From NCBI GenBank assembly GCA_004794785.1, contig SJOL01007707.1, positions 152,305-216,304 on the forward strand: a stretch of DNA of 64,000 nucleotides. Direction: 5' to 3'. Below the pieces are notes generated by a model. It was not told the DNA's origin and searched no databases. It saw only the letters and a list, made by a program, of their open reading frames with translations. Positions 39,311-52,100 of this stretch are shown one piece after another. Both the position numbers and the translations under genes were made by a program. Position 1 is the first letter of the stretch. Each line of letters begins with the position of its first letter. The stretch is from Opisthorchis felineus. Lineage: Eukaryota; Platyhelminthes; Trematoda; Opisthorchiida; Opisthorchiidae.

Positions 39311-42300
39311 CTCATCTGTTTTGTGTGCTGGAGTCAGTATAAGAGAGACGGCGACAAGATTTCTTCTCAGATGTCATTACAGCACAAAATAATTTCAGAT
39401 GTATGTAGCGTGACTTCTGGAAATGCCAATGAGCTATTCCACCAACAGCAGTTCGTGAATAAACATTTGACACATCCTTTAGCCTTTGATCTAATTCTAT
39501 GGTAGCTGATTATGCATCTTGTTTCGATCAATACCGATCTTCCTGTAGGATTGTGAAGAACCAAATTCATGACTGTTTGTTCGTGAGGGGTTGAAAATGA
39601 CCTCAAGCTGACGGGACAAGGTGATCTATATCGGGTTTGGCGGAGAAACAAACAAACTAGAAAGGTCATAACGCGATAAATGGTTTTTAATTTGTGATTT
39701 GTAATGATTCACCAAACGTTTGTTTTCACATACAGTTAACCTAAGTAACAGACGTGCCCACAATAACGATATGTTTTCGCTTCCCGCTATTCCACTCGTC
39801 AGACGTAATCCGGACACGTGTCGTCTGACAGGGCCCGGGTGATTTGAACAAGACTGGGAGTATCATAACGACGACACATTTTTATGACCCACCGACTAAA
39901 TCAACGATGTGTGGTTCCACGTGAAATCTGAGCTTTCTGCCCCCTTGTTGCCGCCCGGCTCACCAAACAGATTTTGATCCTTGACATGCATTTTGTGCAG
40001 TGAAGAAGAGAAGGTCGGTAAATATGCTGAATTATTGGCAAGCTCTCTGCACAACGGCGCTTGGAGCGATAGTTTAGCCCTTTGGTCACTTGTCACACAA
40101 ATGAACCATGCGGATAGAGTGACTAAGTTGGGTCATTTAATATAAATCATTCACACCCCATCAATTCTCCCCGCCAGGAAAACGTACGCATGGAATTAAA
40201 GATCCTTTAGTTGGGGGAACAAAGATCTAATAGCTGTCAACTCGGCACCTTACGGACTGATAAATCTGCAGTGTTGTTACTCAGGGATTAAAACACCGGT
40301 AGGGCAGATGTTCATATATCTTATTTCCGACTAAAAACATTGCAAGGATTTTTACGAGCTAAATCAATCGCCTAGCATTGCGGCTATGGTTTTGAGGCAC
40401 ATCTAGGAAAACGGAACGGGGCTACCATTGGAAAGTTTGATCCAGCCACCTAATTTTTTGCACTGCTATCCGTTATTCCTATTTAGTATGCCCACTTCTT
40501 TTGAATGCACAAGTTGACTTCAGGCTTGCATGCTACCAGGCAATGTTAAGCCGTATTACATCTAGGAGAGTGTTAGTATAAAGCTGTCATAATTCTGACC
40601 TACATCGAACTTCTGAGGCCAGAATCAGACCGCCTTTTCTAGCATTCGCATAGGATCCGGACGAGTGAAGTCCTTTGTCACAGTGATCCTCGGAGAGCGT
40701 ACTTGTTCCATGCTGTCGTTTTTCGGATTTCTGCTGAGTGTGATAAAATTATACTCGCATCATCCTGGTTTAAAATACCCTCCTGTTAGAAGACCAGAGA
40801 GGACTCATTAAACCATAAGCTCAGAATTACTGTAACTTTCCCGTAGTGCATATTACGAACAACAGCAGGGATGTAAACTGTGGTTCTCTGGCATGGGAGG
40901 CAAACCCATTTGACAGTCATCTCAACAGCTGGCACGTCTGAATTATCACAAATGACTTGGTGGAACTTTTTACATATGTAATAATGTGAAGCTAGTGCAA
41001 AATAGATCAGATTTATCAATAGCCAAAGCTGTCTGCGAATACAGTACCAAGTTTTCTTCATTCATAAAACTGCGAATTTCACCACTGTAGGTAAAAGAAA
41101 CGGTTGTGAAAGCAGTGAGATATAACACTTTCCGAAGGGCCCACGGAAACCTACACAGCACGTTGCAACTTGATGCATGCATCCTGTGAAAAGAAGCCAG
41201 ACCAGAGGATGTAGAATATGGAAATCGCTCTGCGAAGATATAGTGCACTATTCTATAGAATTTCCTTATTTTCAAAGGATAGCCCATCTTTCACCTGTTT
41301 GTCGAAATGTCCAAATTGCAGTAGTATTGATGGTCACCTTGAAACACTCAAAAAGCCCTAGTTGTAATTTGGGTGCAAAATCTGGCATCCGTCCAAAGAT
41401 AGCAGGTGATCTATCATAAGGAAAATAAATTTGAGCTGCTAAAAAGTGATTCTGAACAAAACACCCGACAAAATCACAAGCTAGGGCATTTAATCAGTGC
41501 GGTATTTACTGCATGCTCTATCAGGCACAAATATTTGTCCATGGCTATGTCAGTTTTCGAAGCGACGAGCTGTGTTCTGGGTCAATATGAACTCTGTGCG
41601 AACTGTGTTTGGGAAGCTGGCCGAGCGAGTTCTTTCCTGGGATTTAGTTTCTGTAGTTTTTTTAACAATTCGGTAGGAATCAGATCCTTGTCAACTATTG
41701 ATTTTACGTGAATCCGGCACACATAGATACCAGGGCTCGCGGTGATGTCAATTGCTAGAATGATGGTGTATCATTAAATTGAGTAAAGAAAGACTGTCAG
41801 TGTGAGCGGCTGAGGTTGAAATGGTGCTGTTGCTGTCAGTGATCAAAGTCTCAGTCCGTTCACCCTCTCACAGAAGGGAGCTCAAGATCCGCCTCTCCCA
41901 GTAGTTAATCTGTCTACACAGAAAACTATCGAGTACTTTGGGCGCTGTGGCCATCAAGTTAATAGCGCTTGATTTTCATACAGCAGTCGCACGCCATTAG
42001 AGGTATTCCGAAGCTAGTTTTCTTTGCTCCAGGTAACACCGGAATTTCCATCAGACAATGCATCAAAGCTGTTTCACCATCCTTAAGGGGACAAAGATAA
42101 ACTCCATTTCACCTGTAGCTTCCTCGCTTTCTAAAAGGGTTAGTTCTCGTTTTGTCCCCTCTCCCATCAGATCGCTTCGGTTCACAGCTCGTCAACTTGC
42201 ACCAAATGTCCTCATAGGAAGGATTACTAAAGGCCGGATGAATTGCCTTTTAGGGTACCCGGTTCCCCTTTTCGGATAACATTCTTACAAGTATACTGTT

Positions 42301-45300
42301 GTGTGGTCCTCCACAATGACTGTTTATCTGATTGTAGCTCTTTTTTGGCTAGATGATCGACTCAGTTATGGAGGACTCGACTACATTCTCCTAGCTATCC
42401 ATAAGTACTTTTTATATTTCCTAAGTCGCCCACTGATTGTCGTTTTGACGATCTGCATGCATCACCATATCAATGTCTGCAGGTGCGGACTTTCTAGGCA
42501 AGTTCTTCGCACTCAGTGACGCACTGTTCATTTCCCGTATGTTCTTCATCTCTTGACGTCCAGAATTGTTATCTTTGCTTGCTAATCAACTTCATCGTAA
42601 CCTCTCATACAGTTCTGTGTCTGGTGTAGGTGGACGATTCGGTCCACGTGACCCTGTTATGTAAAGGCTTGGAACATATATTTTCATGTATTTGGTTGGA
42701 CGGGAGAAAATATCTGATATGTACACTATAGATGGCCGAGTGTCATGCTATCATGGCAGTTGGTCCGATGTGATGTCGAAAACTCTGTCTATTGAAGCTG
42801 AACATTCGATCAGAGAACTTGATAACGATGACCTCGAGCACACACAAACACACCTGAAGCAAACTCACGGCGGGCTCGGAACACTAGTTGATCTAAGCCT
42901 CACATCACTCGAAATTATGAGCGACGTGTGCTCATCACACGGACACTTATTCTGTTCCGTTCAGTCGCTTATCCCATCTAGCTAGTCGAGACATTGCGCA
43001 ATTGAACCGGATAGAAAAGCCACACCAATCTGAATTCACCTTTTATCAGTTCACTCGAACAGTGTATTTAAACCCAGGGAGTAGTGATAGTCATCCTGCG
43101 GGTGATTAAAGTTTCGAGCGGGAAAACAGGCCTTTGTTCTGTAGGTTGGATGCTCTGTTTTGTTGATATTAAATGTCATCTCACGAGAGGTTCATTTTAC
43201 TTACTTTGCAACAAAAAACTTGAATAAGTGCCAGTGCTCCCTCCATAATGAAATGGATAATGTCGAAAAAGGAATGGCCCAGGTCTGAATCCTAGAATAA
43301 CGCGCACTGAGTTAAGGAAACAGAAGACTGGTGGAATAAGACAAAAACCAAATTGGGCAGATGCCATGTGCGATTCGGCTGTTCTCACATAGGATAGTGG
43401 CCAACGGCAACAACAGTATGGGTCTGTCAGCAGTTTTATTTGCAGTACTGAGTGAGTAAGTGCTTGATGGGTACACACCTACCCCTAGACTATCTTCAAA
43501 GCCCTTCAACTAGACGAAAAAATAGCTTGTTCTTAACGGAAGGCTCGGCTGAATGTAGGCCGAAACTTTTGCTGTTATAATGCTCTTCAAAAGACTGTAT
43601 TGCGCACAGGCTACTTTTAGTACCATATTTAAGATATCGACTTATTTTTGTTAACATAACATGTACGTACAACTTGAGTAGAAAATAAGACTGATACAAA
43701 CCCAAGGACTTGGCAATGATCCCCAAGAAGGACTAGGCCTATAGTAAATGAAGAGTTTTCCGCAACCGTATCGGTGGCGTTGTGTCAAGGGTAGACAACA
43801 TGCAAATACTGCTTTTTCAAGGCACCAGCTTGCCAAGTCTACCGGCAATCTGTGATCCTTCTCGTGGGGAAGCACATCACTTTGAAACGTAAACAAGCTT
43901 CAAAAACCCACATGCAAAACATCATATACAAGTTCGCCTTCGGTGGATATGCATTTTTGTGTAACTCAAAGAAGTGCGAACAAAAGTGGCTTCATTCTCC
44001 CCCACCCCCCGGAGGGGTGACTAAAGTAAGAGCCACAGATATGAAGGATGTCCCAATGTCCCAGAAAAACATCCGCAGGTGACTGAGGATGGGACACCTA
44101 TTAACCTTTTTTTTACGTGTCTCATTTGGCATGCTTCTAAGGACGATAACAGAATGAATGATGTTCCCTGTGGTTCACCTCAAAATGAGCTAGCACAGGA
44201 AACTCTCTGACTAGGTACTCTTTGCTGTGCTCATGAGTCACCAAAACTGATACATTTCAACCTTCTCAGAGTCATCCTCCTTCTATTGACCCAGATAGTA
44301 ACTTTTTCGTGTGGGTTGCATCAAGGCAATATTTCGGTCTACCCGTATCGACCGTACGCGATGGAAAAGCAAAGCCACACCACCATGTAGTTTGCCATGC
44401 GAGGGAGCTGAGGCAATCTTTGTGGGTCAGGTTTACGGATTAGAAAAGTTTGGAAAATAAATATATGCTGTGTTCTAGTCAGACGGACCGACAGGATAGA
44501 CAGTGCTGCTCCAGTGACCAATTAGGATAGCTGAGGTCACTACCAACATTGACTGCGCAAAGTATGATCGATAAGCCGTTTAAGATCACTGGTTTCAATC
44601 TGGGCTGCTCATCTTAACAGTCATTCAAGATGAATTGAGCGTGGACACCTGGATAGTGTCCGCATGGATTACTTGAGCATAACTAAAAACCATAGACCAA
44701 GTAGTTTTGTCGGATTCATAATATTTATCTTAAGTAGTAACTGGAATCTGACTTTCAAAACGGATGTGAAAATTGCTTGGTTATCCGACTCAGTTCGAAC
44801 GAAAAGTTGTTCAATCAGAGAATAGTCCAAGTTTTATTAGAACGACAGTTCTATTTCTTCGGAAGAAATTTTCAATTTTTGTGGACGAGTGGTTAGATTC
44901 CGACCGTATTTCCAACGGATTGAGAATGTAATAGCAAAAAGGCCATTCCAACGATCGCTGGTGGTCCGGCATATTGGGTCGCTGTGGGTCCATGCCAAGG
45001 GATAATTACCAAAGCGTAGCTGAGGTCTATTTTTGGAATGAGATCAGAACAACCGTAAATGTATGGCGCGCACAATGCTGTTAGAAGCACGCATTTTGTG
45101 CTTGTCACCGCCCCCTTTCAGACTCAGACTGTCAAGTTCGAAGGCCTTCCGTCCAACCCAACAATAAATTTGTGCAATTTCGACGCTCAGTCCTAAAGGT
45201 ATACTAACCAACTGTTGTTGGGATTTAAATGTACATTTGGCTCAGCAAAGAGAGACCGCAGTCCCGGCTGTCCGTGGGGGAACAAGACGTCATTTATTAC

Positions 45301-46304
45301 TGCGTATTAAGATCCGACGTTTTGGGATAATTTAAGTCAGATTGGTCATAATGACCCCTCTAATCTCCCCATTCTTCTCGACCGTGTAACAGATACGGTA
45401 AGCACTCAAGTCCTGATTATAAGCTCTCCAAACCGGTAGATGAATGCAGTTGGACTCCACAGAGAAACAACCTAATAAAACGGCAAAAGCTGGTCTATTC
45501 GGGGAGCTTATCATTCCAGCTAAGGACACTACTGCCTCTCCAGAGGAGACGATTTGCATTATGGGATGGTAATCGCATTTTTTCTGATAGGCAATGAGAG
45601 GGAAACGTAGATTGCATGTTCCAATTAAAGGAACAAATTTTTGGTCCCAACAGGTCTTGTTGGGTAAATATTTCCTTCGGTAAAACGTGTTCCACGAAAT
45701 ATCACAGTGAGGCACTGAGAGTTCTCGCATGTGGCAAGCTTTTGGTTTTCAATGAAGTCATTTCGGCAGCATATTTGGTACCCCTCGGTTACCTAGACAG
45801 AATTTTATCCTTGCTGAATATGAAAATTTCCCTATTTCGTTCCCCAGTTGTGCTATTCTTTGTCCACTTCAGTTTCTCGTGCATGCGGATTGCGCGTAGC
45901 CCCCACCTTTTGCTAATTTTCGTGCAGGCTGAATGTGGAACAGTTTGAATGTCGTTGAACCCGCCCGAAAAGATCCTAACTGAAGCGTCAAAGTTGTCCA
46001 TTTGTTTTACAGACACCATCCCGGTTAATTCTGTTGATCAATCCAAGTACTAGCAGGAGGGCATGGAATTCAGACTGTTAACCGACACAATTAATTGATC
46101 CAATTCGTTTTCTGTGATCCTATTCCACATTCGTGCAGCCCGGAATTCAACTAAGTGCCCCACTTGTCTTGAGGGTACATTTTATCAGTTTGATCAGTCG
46201 TAACTGACAATAGGATAAAAATGACGTTCAAGATTCATCTCGCTGTCCAAAGCGTTTCGTTTCCTGAGAATCAGTCACAAAGGAAAAGTGAATCCAAAAA
46301 AGCA
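39311..46304. other. Intergenic, no gene supported
   Basis: Seven kilobases with frames up to 132 codons (45332-45730 minus). That frame is Cys-rich and the best unexplained candidate exon here, but it has no domain I recognise and only weak splice sites. Confidence 0.45.
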
Positions 46305-46794
46305 CTGTAACTTGGCCAGATACGCCCATCTTCAAATCGAGGTGGTTTCAACGAAAGACTCAACCGAACCTCTCGTTCGTGATATTCTCCAACTAACTAT
46401 GCCGCATAAGTGCCGCCTCATATTCAAGTTTTTACGATATTCGAAAAATCGCAGTTTTTTTTACAAAATGCAGTTCCCTTTAACAGTCCAAGAATTGTGC
46501 CAGTCTGGGTTCAAGTAGAACGTAAGATTGATGGAAACTCGGGGATTGTGCCAACCTGATGAGTCAGATAACGGAAAAACCGGTCTTGGGCTATCGAAGA
46601 GTATTCAGCAAACTCAAGAGTAACGTCCCGTCAGAATAGTATAACGCGATATCACGAATATCCTACTAACTGTTACATGAGGCGGCCTTCGTGCTGCACA
46701 TCCAGCTGAAAAATATCACAAACGGGAGATTTAGCAGGGATTCATTTGAGTCTCCCGTTAGAACCAAATGAGTGTCCAAATGGGTGTATTTCGC
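46305..46794. mobile_element. HHR-repeat cluster, minus fragment then plus monomer
   Basis: About 46305-46468 is a minus-strand fragment (CTCTCGTTCGTGATATTC, CCGCCTCATATTCAA, TACGATATTCG). From about 46480 the plus strand carries GTTCAAGTAGAACG, the degenerate ribozyme, TATCACGAATATCC, GAGGCGGCCTTCGTGCTGCAC, AACGGGAGATTTAG and the 3' end GTATTTCGC at 46794. It is the one ribozyme-bearing copy here that ends at the same 3' terminus as the short truncated copies. Confidence 0.7.
46550..46591 (+). ncRNA. Hammerhead ribozyme, degenerate
   Basis: CTGATGA at 46556-46562 and the ACCGGUC stem III with cleavage triplet are retained. Stem II no longer pairs (GTCAGATAACG), the GAAA block carries two extra A residues, and inner stem I has mismatches (GCCAAC against TTGGGC). 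Probably inactive. Confidence 0.65.
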
Positions 46795-48344
46795 GAATCA
46801 CTGTGACTTATCTTGGTTTTAATAGTACTTCCAGCTTGTAATTCATGCCTATAGATTCCTCCAGTTACTCTTTGAAACTAATGTATTCCTTCGATGGTAT
46901 CCAGGCTTGGGTACAACACCATGAGTCGAGAGTGGATAGTCTTTATTGGGATCAAGCCTCTGGAGCTATCCGGTGCGCAAATCCACCACCAAAAGTGTAA
47001 TCCACTTCAGACTGAAAGAGCAGATATTGTCCTGGCATCTCACCACTTGGAACTAACTAGATTATTTTTTTAGCGTGTCTACCACTTGTTATGAACGCAG
47101 GCTTCTATATACGCTTGTGATTTTCGGTAGCATGTGAAGGAACACTGACCATGCAGTAGTGTAACAGAGATGAGTCTCCAACATCGTGGATAAACTGTTG
47201 ATAGATGCCTGATAAGACTGTCGTCCTCTTATCGACGCACCGCTAAACCACACCAAGTACCGATATTCTTCTACGCACCGGCTTTATCACTTTGACTGAT
47301 AACGAAACTTTGGCAACGACGTACCAGGCTGAGCGAACAGAACACCAGCCTTCCATATAACCAGAGTCACGATATTTCCCTCAAAAGTAGTCGTGATATT
47401 AACTGCTCATCACCATTGGTCCGTGTACATTACAGGAGAACATGCAATGTCCTGTCCTATTTCCATGTGGAGGAGCATTCAGAGTACAGATAAAAGCTTT
47501 CTTTCACAGTGTTTTTTTCAGATGCGAAAAGGATAACAGCTTGAAAAGATCCCACGTTCGAGGCGCAGAAATAATTTTGCTCAGACGGTTCGAACTAAAG
47601 AGGCACTTGATAGATTTACTCAACTAAATATCGTTAGTAACATTATGCTCTATCCACGCTTGGCGACCTGAACCATTTTTGTCACTACTAAACGATGTCT
47701 GCAGCCACAAAAGTCAGATGGGTGAAAGATCAGCGTCCGTTTCCCGGTGGCTTTATAGAAGTTGAACTTACTTTTGCACTACTCGTAAGTAGTGGAAGTT
47801 TATGCACGAATCAGCATGTTACTAAAGCCATTGCCAGGCGGTGGAAATTGAGCCTTCACGGTACAAACCAGAGATAAAGCAGTCGTGAAAAAGTAGGTGC
47901 ATCATGAAACAAAAATAAGAGGTTTACTGGAGGGGACATGTTTTAAGGTGGAGTATGAATGAGCCACGATTCACAGACAGGTGCGCAGAAAAATAAGATG
48001 GGAATTCGGTGAAAATCGGTTGTAACTTGGAGCTACACTTGAACTATACTTTGTTAGTTAGGAGGGAGCATGTGGAATCCAGTGAATTTTTTGGAAGAAA
48101 CTGGTAGGGGTTACAAAAATAATGAATTCAGTGCACATGGCACTAGCTGGACAGCCGCACTTGAATAACGAAATGACGAATCAAGTAATCAAGATGAAGT
48201 TCTTTTCTTCGAGACCGAAAGCAACAAGAAAAAGTATACACTTCAAAACCTACAGACGAAATGCATACGTACGCAAATTACGTTGCTGTTAAGGAGGGCC
48301 TCAACCAAATCTCATGCTTATGTTATTTTTGAACTGAAAGCGCT
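46795..48344. other. Intergenic, nothing seen
   Basis: Spacer between two HHR-repeat clusters, without a recognised gene. Confidence 0.45.
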
Positions 48345-48850
48345 GTACAAACGCAGTTCCAGTTGACACGATATTCAAGACGTCGAAATGTTTATTCTTG
48401 ACAGAGCACACTACTTATAGGGTTGCCAACTGAAACACGAAGCAGCCTTTGTGCAACATATTTAGTTGAAGAATATCATAAGTAACAGATCTAGCTGAGT
48501 CTATTGGTAATACCAAGGTGATCTTGCAAGGAATCTATTTCTCACACTGTACACAATTTGGTGATGCAGTAGAAAGAAGACTGATGGGAACCCGGTGACT
48601 ACGCCTACATGATATTCGGGATATCGCAGTATATCATGAACGAGAGATTTAATTAAGTCTCTCGTGAAAACCCAGTTGATATGCAAATGAGTACATTTGT
48701 CGAGATCTGTCCAATTTGGGTTCAAGTAGGACGTAAGGTAAACGGACACTCGGGGACTACGCCTACCTGATGAGCCCAAGAAGGGCGAAACCGGTCGTGG
48801 GCTATCGAAGAGTTTTCAGCAACCTTGTGAGTAGTTTCCTTCGTGAATAT
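48345..48850. mobile_element. HHR-repeat cluster bearing the intact ribozyme
   Basis: 48345-48440 is a minus-strand fragment (CAGTTGACACGATATTC, ACACTACTTATAGGGTTGCC). 48441 onward is plus strand: a partial unit ending in a broken ribozyme (GCCTACATGAT at about 48601-48611), then a second unit (ATATCGCAGTATATC, AACGAGAGATTT, ATGCAAATGAG, GTTCAAGTAGGACG) ending in the intact ribozyme and GTGAGTAGTTTCC. The second unit contains an internally inverted GATATTCGGGATATCGCAG block that is also present in the copy at 58.9 kb. Confidence 0.72.
48761..48802 (+). ncRNA. Hammerhead ribozyme, type I, core intact
   Basis: Self-cleaving RNA motif. Stem I inner helix GCCTAC (48761-48766) pairs with GTGGGC (48797-48802; five Watson-Crick pairs and one G-U). 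CTGATGA is at 48767-48773. Stem II is GCCC/GGGC around the loop AAGAA (48774-48786). GAAA is at 48787-48790, then CCGG, U95 and C96, giving the cleavage site GUC after 48796. The outer part of stem I can form ACTC (48748-48751) with GAGT (48810-48813), leaving an internal loop on each strand as in type I hammerheads that use loop-loop contacts. Stem III is the minimal palindrome ACCGGU, too short to be stable within one molecule. Such stems are known in PLE and retrozyme hammerheads and act efficiently as dimers. Confidence 0.82.
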
Positions 48851-49009
48851 ACGAACACTCGCACGCTCAAGTTGAAAGATCTTAAACAAGACTATCTATT
48901 ATGGGTAGTGAGGGTAAGTCGGCACTGGAAAAAAGTCTTAGAACCAGGATATTTGCAACCGACAACAATTTTATCGGCAAGCTTCTAACCAGTATAGAAC
49001 GGGGGCAAC

Positions 49010-49135
49010 GGAGGATGTTTGAGACAAACGGAAAACAGGAGAGGGGATAGAGTCCTTGATCATGGTTGCACGGCAGCAAAGCATCAGTGTTGAACACTGA
49101 TGTCATGCTGCTCATGATGATGATAATGATGAGGG
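49010..49135 (+). mobile_element. LINE-like 3' end with hairpin and (GAT)n tail
   Basis: Plus-strand copy of the same 3' end: CACGGCAGCAAAGCATCAG, then a perfect 10-bp inverted repeat catcagtgtt/aacactgatg around one base (49082-49102), TCATGCTGCTC and a short (GAT)n run. Upstream similarity to the 23-kb copy fades before 49010. Confidence 0.6.
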
Positions 49136-52100
49136 TCCTTGAGAAACGGGACGAGTTACGTTTATCTTGAGAGGTGTATTCTATTCATCCACTGAATTCA
49201 ACATGCAGGATACTGGCGGTGCCATGGTCGAAATCATTGCCCAAAGGAAGTCGACCAAATCTTTCGAGGGCACTTAGCTGGCCAACAAACCACATTCCGA
49301 AGTAACGAAAACTGACAAGTGTGCTACATCACTTGTCCAACTGGAGTTAATTCACCTTCCTTTTTGATTCTGAAGATGTTAACGTTGAAAGCAAAACAAT
49401 TTTTATGTTAAGGGCGGATAATTTTTCGGTGATCCACACATATGATCGTTTCGAAATCTGATGCACGAGGCACGACAGCCAACCCTAAATGGTTGCTAGG
49501 ATGCGATCACCAAGTGCTCCCACCGTCGGGACTCTTCGGGGCACACAATTACAAATTTCCTTATCCTAAATTTGGCCTCAGTGCCTCCGAAAAGCCTGGA
49601 CTTGTAAGACCAGGTCCGTCTGAGAAAATCCAACGAGGTAAATTCCCCTCCATAAGACATGCACAAGATGAGGGTATCGCACGCAGCAGCTAAATTTGCT
49701 CATTGAAACAATTACTGGTCCACCTCAGGCTAAATAAGAGTGCGTGGACATCTTCCTTTTTGAATGTCGAGAAAAATTTAACCAAAGTTGAAAGCACTCA
49801 TGATGCTGAATGAGCCTAGTTAGATATACTTTTTCAGTGCGATGGATATGCATTGCATCTTTCAACAAGATCTCTCACCCTGGTTTCCAGTCTTCGAATG
49901 GTGAATGTCGATTCGGTCTAGACAACCAAATACCTGTGACATTTTCTTTTCGGTGTTTCCAGGTTTGCAAAGCGCCTTCACATAAACAGCCCGAGGGATA
50001 TAATAATGATAAAAGTTCCACTGATTTTCTAGGAAGACCCGAACACTAATTCTTCACCTTGACCGAAAAATAACGAAAATTTTCTAGTGGAGTTTCACTG
50101 GAAGTGCGTTGGCACTAGTGAGTTTAATAAACTGTCCATTTTCCACAAGAGAGGGGTGGCTAATTGTTTTCAATTGAAATGACTCACTTTTATGCAGCCT
50201 ACAAAATCACATTGAGGAAGCCAACAGTGTCAAGTTGTTTTCGTTATTAATTGCATCTATGGATAAAAAGTCTATTACCAATGTTCTACATACCGGACTA
50301 AATGTAAACCTGTCAGAAACGGGACCTAGTTGTTCTCAACTACCATTCAGTTTTGCCTATTTGTGGATCAATATCTCCCTATTTTCTAACTCAGTCTATT
50401 TCCGGGTGCAAATTCCACTTGTTGATTGGGGGTCACCCTGTCTAATCGATCAACATTTTCAGTTAAATTGGTCGATTAAACAGCAGTTTTGAACACAATG
50501 AGTCGTTTTACTATAATCATATCGAATAACTTTCATGTGTCTAATGCGTTTACGTCTGTCAGGAGTGCTCTGAATTTATCGCAGTTTTTCACTCTTATTG
50601 CCAGGCCACACCTAATTTCCGGTCATTTTGTTAATGCGCAGTCCAATGATCCTCACCAGAGATTCTCTAGTTGCAAATAGGAGAAAATAGGACAGCTTCC
50701 GATCGAAGTTACAGCTCAGATACCGTTTCAGGTTTCAATTGAGCCGGTGTTGAAGACGAAGGATTTTTCGTTGATGTTGTGCACTGTTTGGCAGACTACA
50801 AAAAACTACCGCCAACAGTGAAGAAGAGATGCTCCTTTTCAAGAGTAGACTGACTGATAACAGGTATCCTGTCGGGTATACCGATAACTATTCAAAGCAT
50901 AGACATCTTGGTAGTGGTGCTTCAACTATGCAAAGATTATTGGTTCATCGCTCGCAATCACTCAAGAGCAAAAATTTCTCCCACTTGGTTAGGCATTGCT
51001 TTAATTCAGCATTCAAACAACATGGAATGTCGCTAAGCTACTGTTCGTTAAGGAGACAAGGCGAGTAGTAACACTATTAAAGGATGCAAAGAATCTGTAC
51101 GCCATGGCAAGCATGATTCGTTAGTCAACACGTGAGCAAGTGGTGAAAAATTTGATGAGTAAAGGATAGGTGGCTCTATACCCTGTCTAAGTGGTGATCA
51201 TCCGCTCGTGACCAGAGGGTTAATAGTCCGAAATACTGTCCAGGTGCCGAAGGTTCCAAACTTCCTGGAGGTTCGTGAAACACGCGCTGCTGATTCCCAG
51301 TAAGAATGAAACAGCTGTACAGTGTTTCTCAGCACTTCAACATAGATTGGCTTCACTTACATGACAAAATCTCTATTCGAAAACTGAGTGAGCAATCTTA
51401 CATTAGTCTGTTAGACCCCTTGACTTTGTTTTTTTATTAACCTAGGGTTTAGTAATCTACTGTCGTGAATTTATATTCTTTTGTTTTGTTCTATGCCAAA
51501 ATACAAAATCTGTCCTGGTCTATTCTTGCAAAACATGCAGCTTTAGTTTTGACGCTTGTGCTCATAGCTGGTCGACGACCTGCTCAACCTACTTATCACT
51601 TTTGACCCCAAGTGGTTTTTCTAACTGGTTGCGGCCATCGGTAAGCTGTTTCTACCCGACTACTGAACTACTGAACCTTTGTCACTCAGTTTTCTTCCGC
51701 ACAATGTCAGGAAGAACCGATAAGGTGCGATCGAAATAGCAGTGTGCAAGAGGTCTCACGTCACAGCTTTGGCCTCTTACACATCACATATTGTTGCTCG
51801 AACTGTGAATGTGGTGACAAAGTACAACAAGATTGGAAACTTGTTTCAGTGTAAATCAGAATAGTGGAACCAGAATTTCAGATGTAGAATCTGTAGCATA
51901 AAGGACGTAAACAGTTTCAATAGATGAAGTGTGGACGAGTAAGCGAAGAGAGTGAAAACCCTCTCAATATGGTAACCCATGGTGTAGAAAAATGTCCCTA
52001 AACGAGAGTTTCTAGTTTTACAGAATACATGTAACTATATGTTTGTGTATCCATGATTCAGCTCTGGTTCCATTCAAATGTATTTCATTGTCAGGACTTA

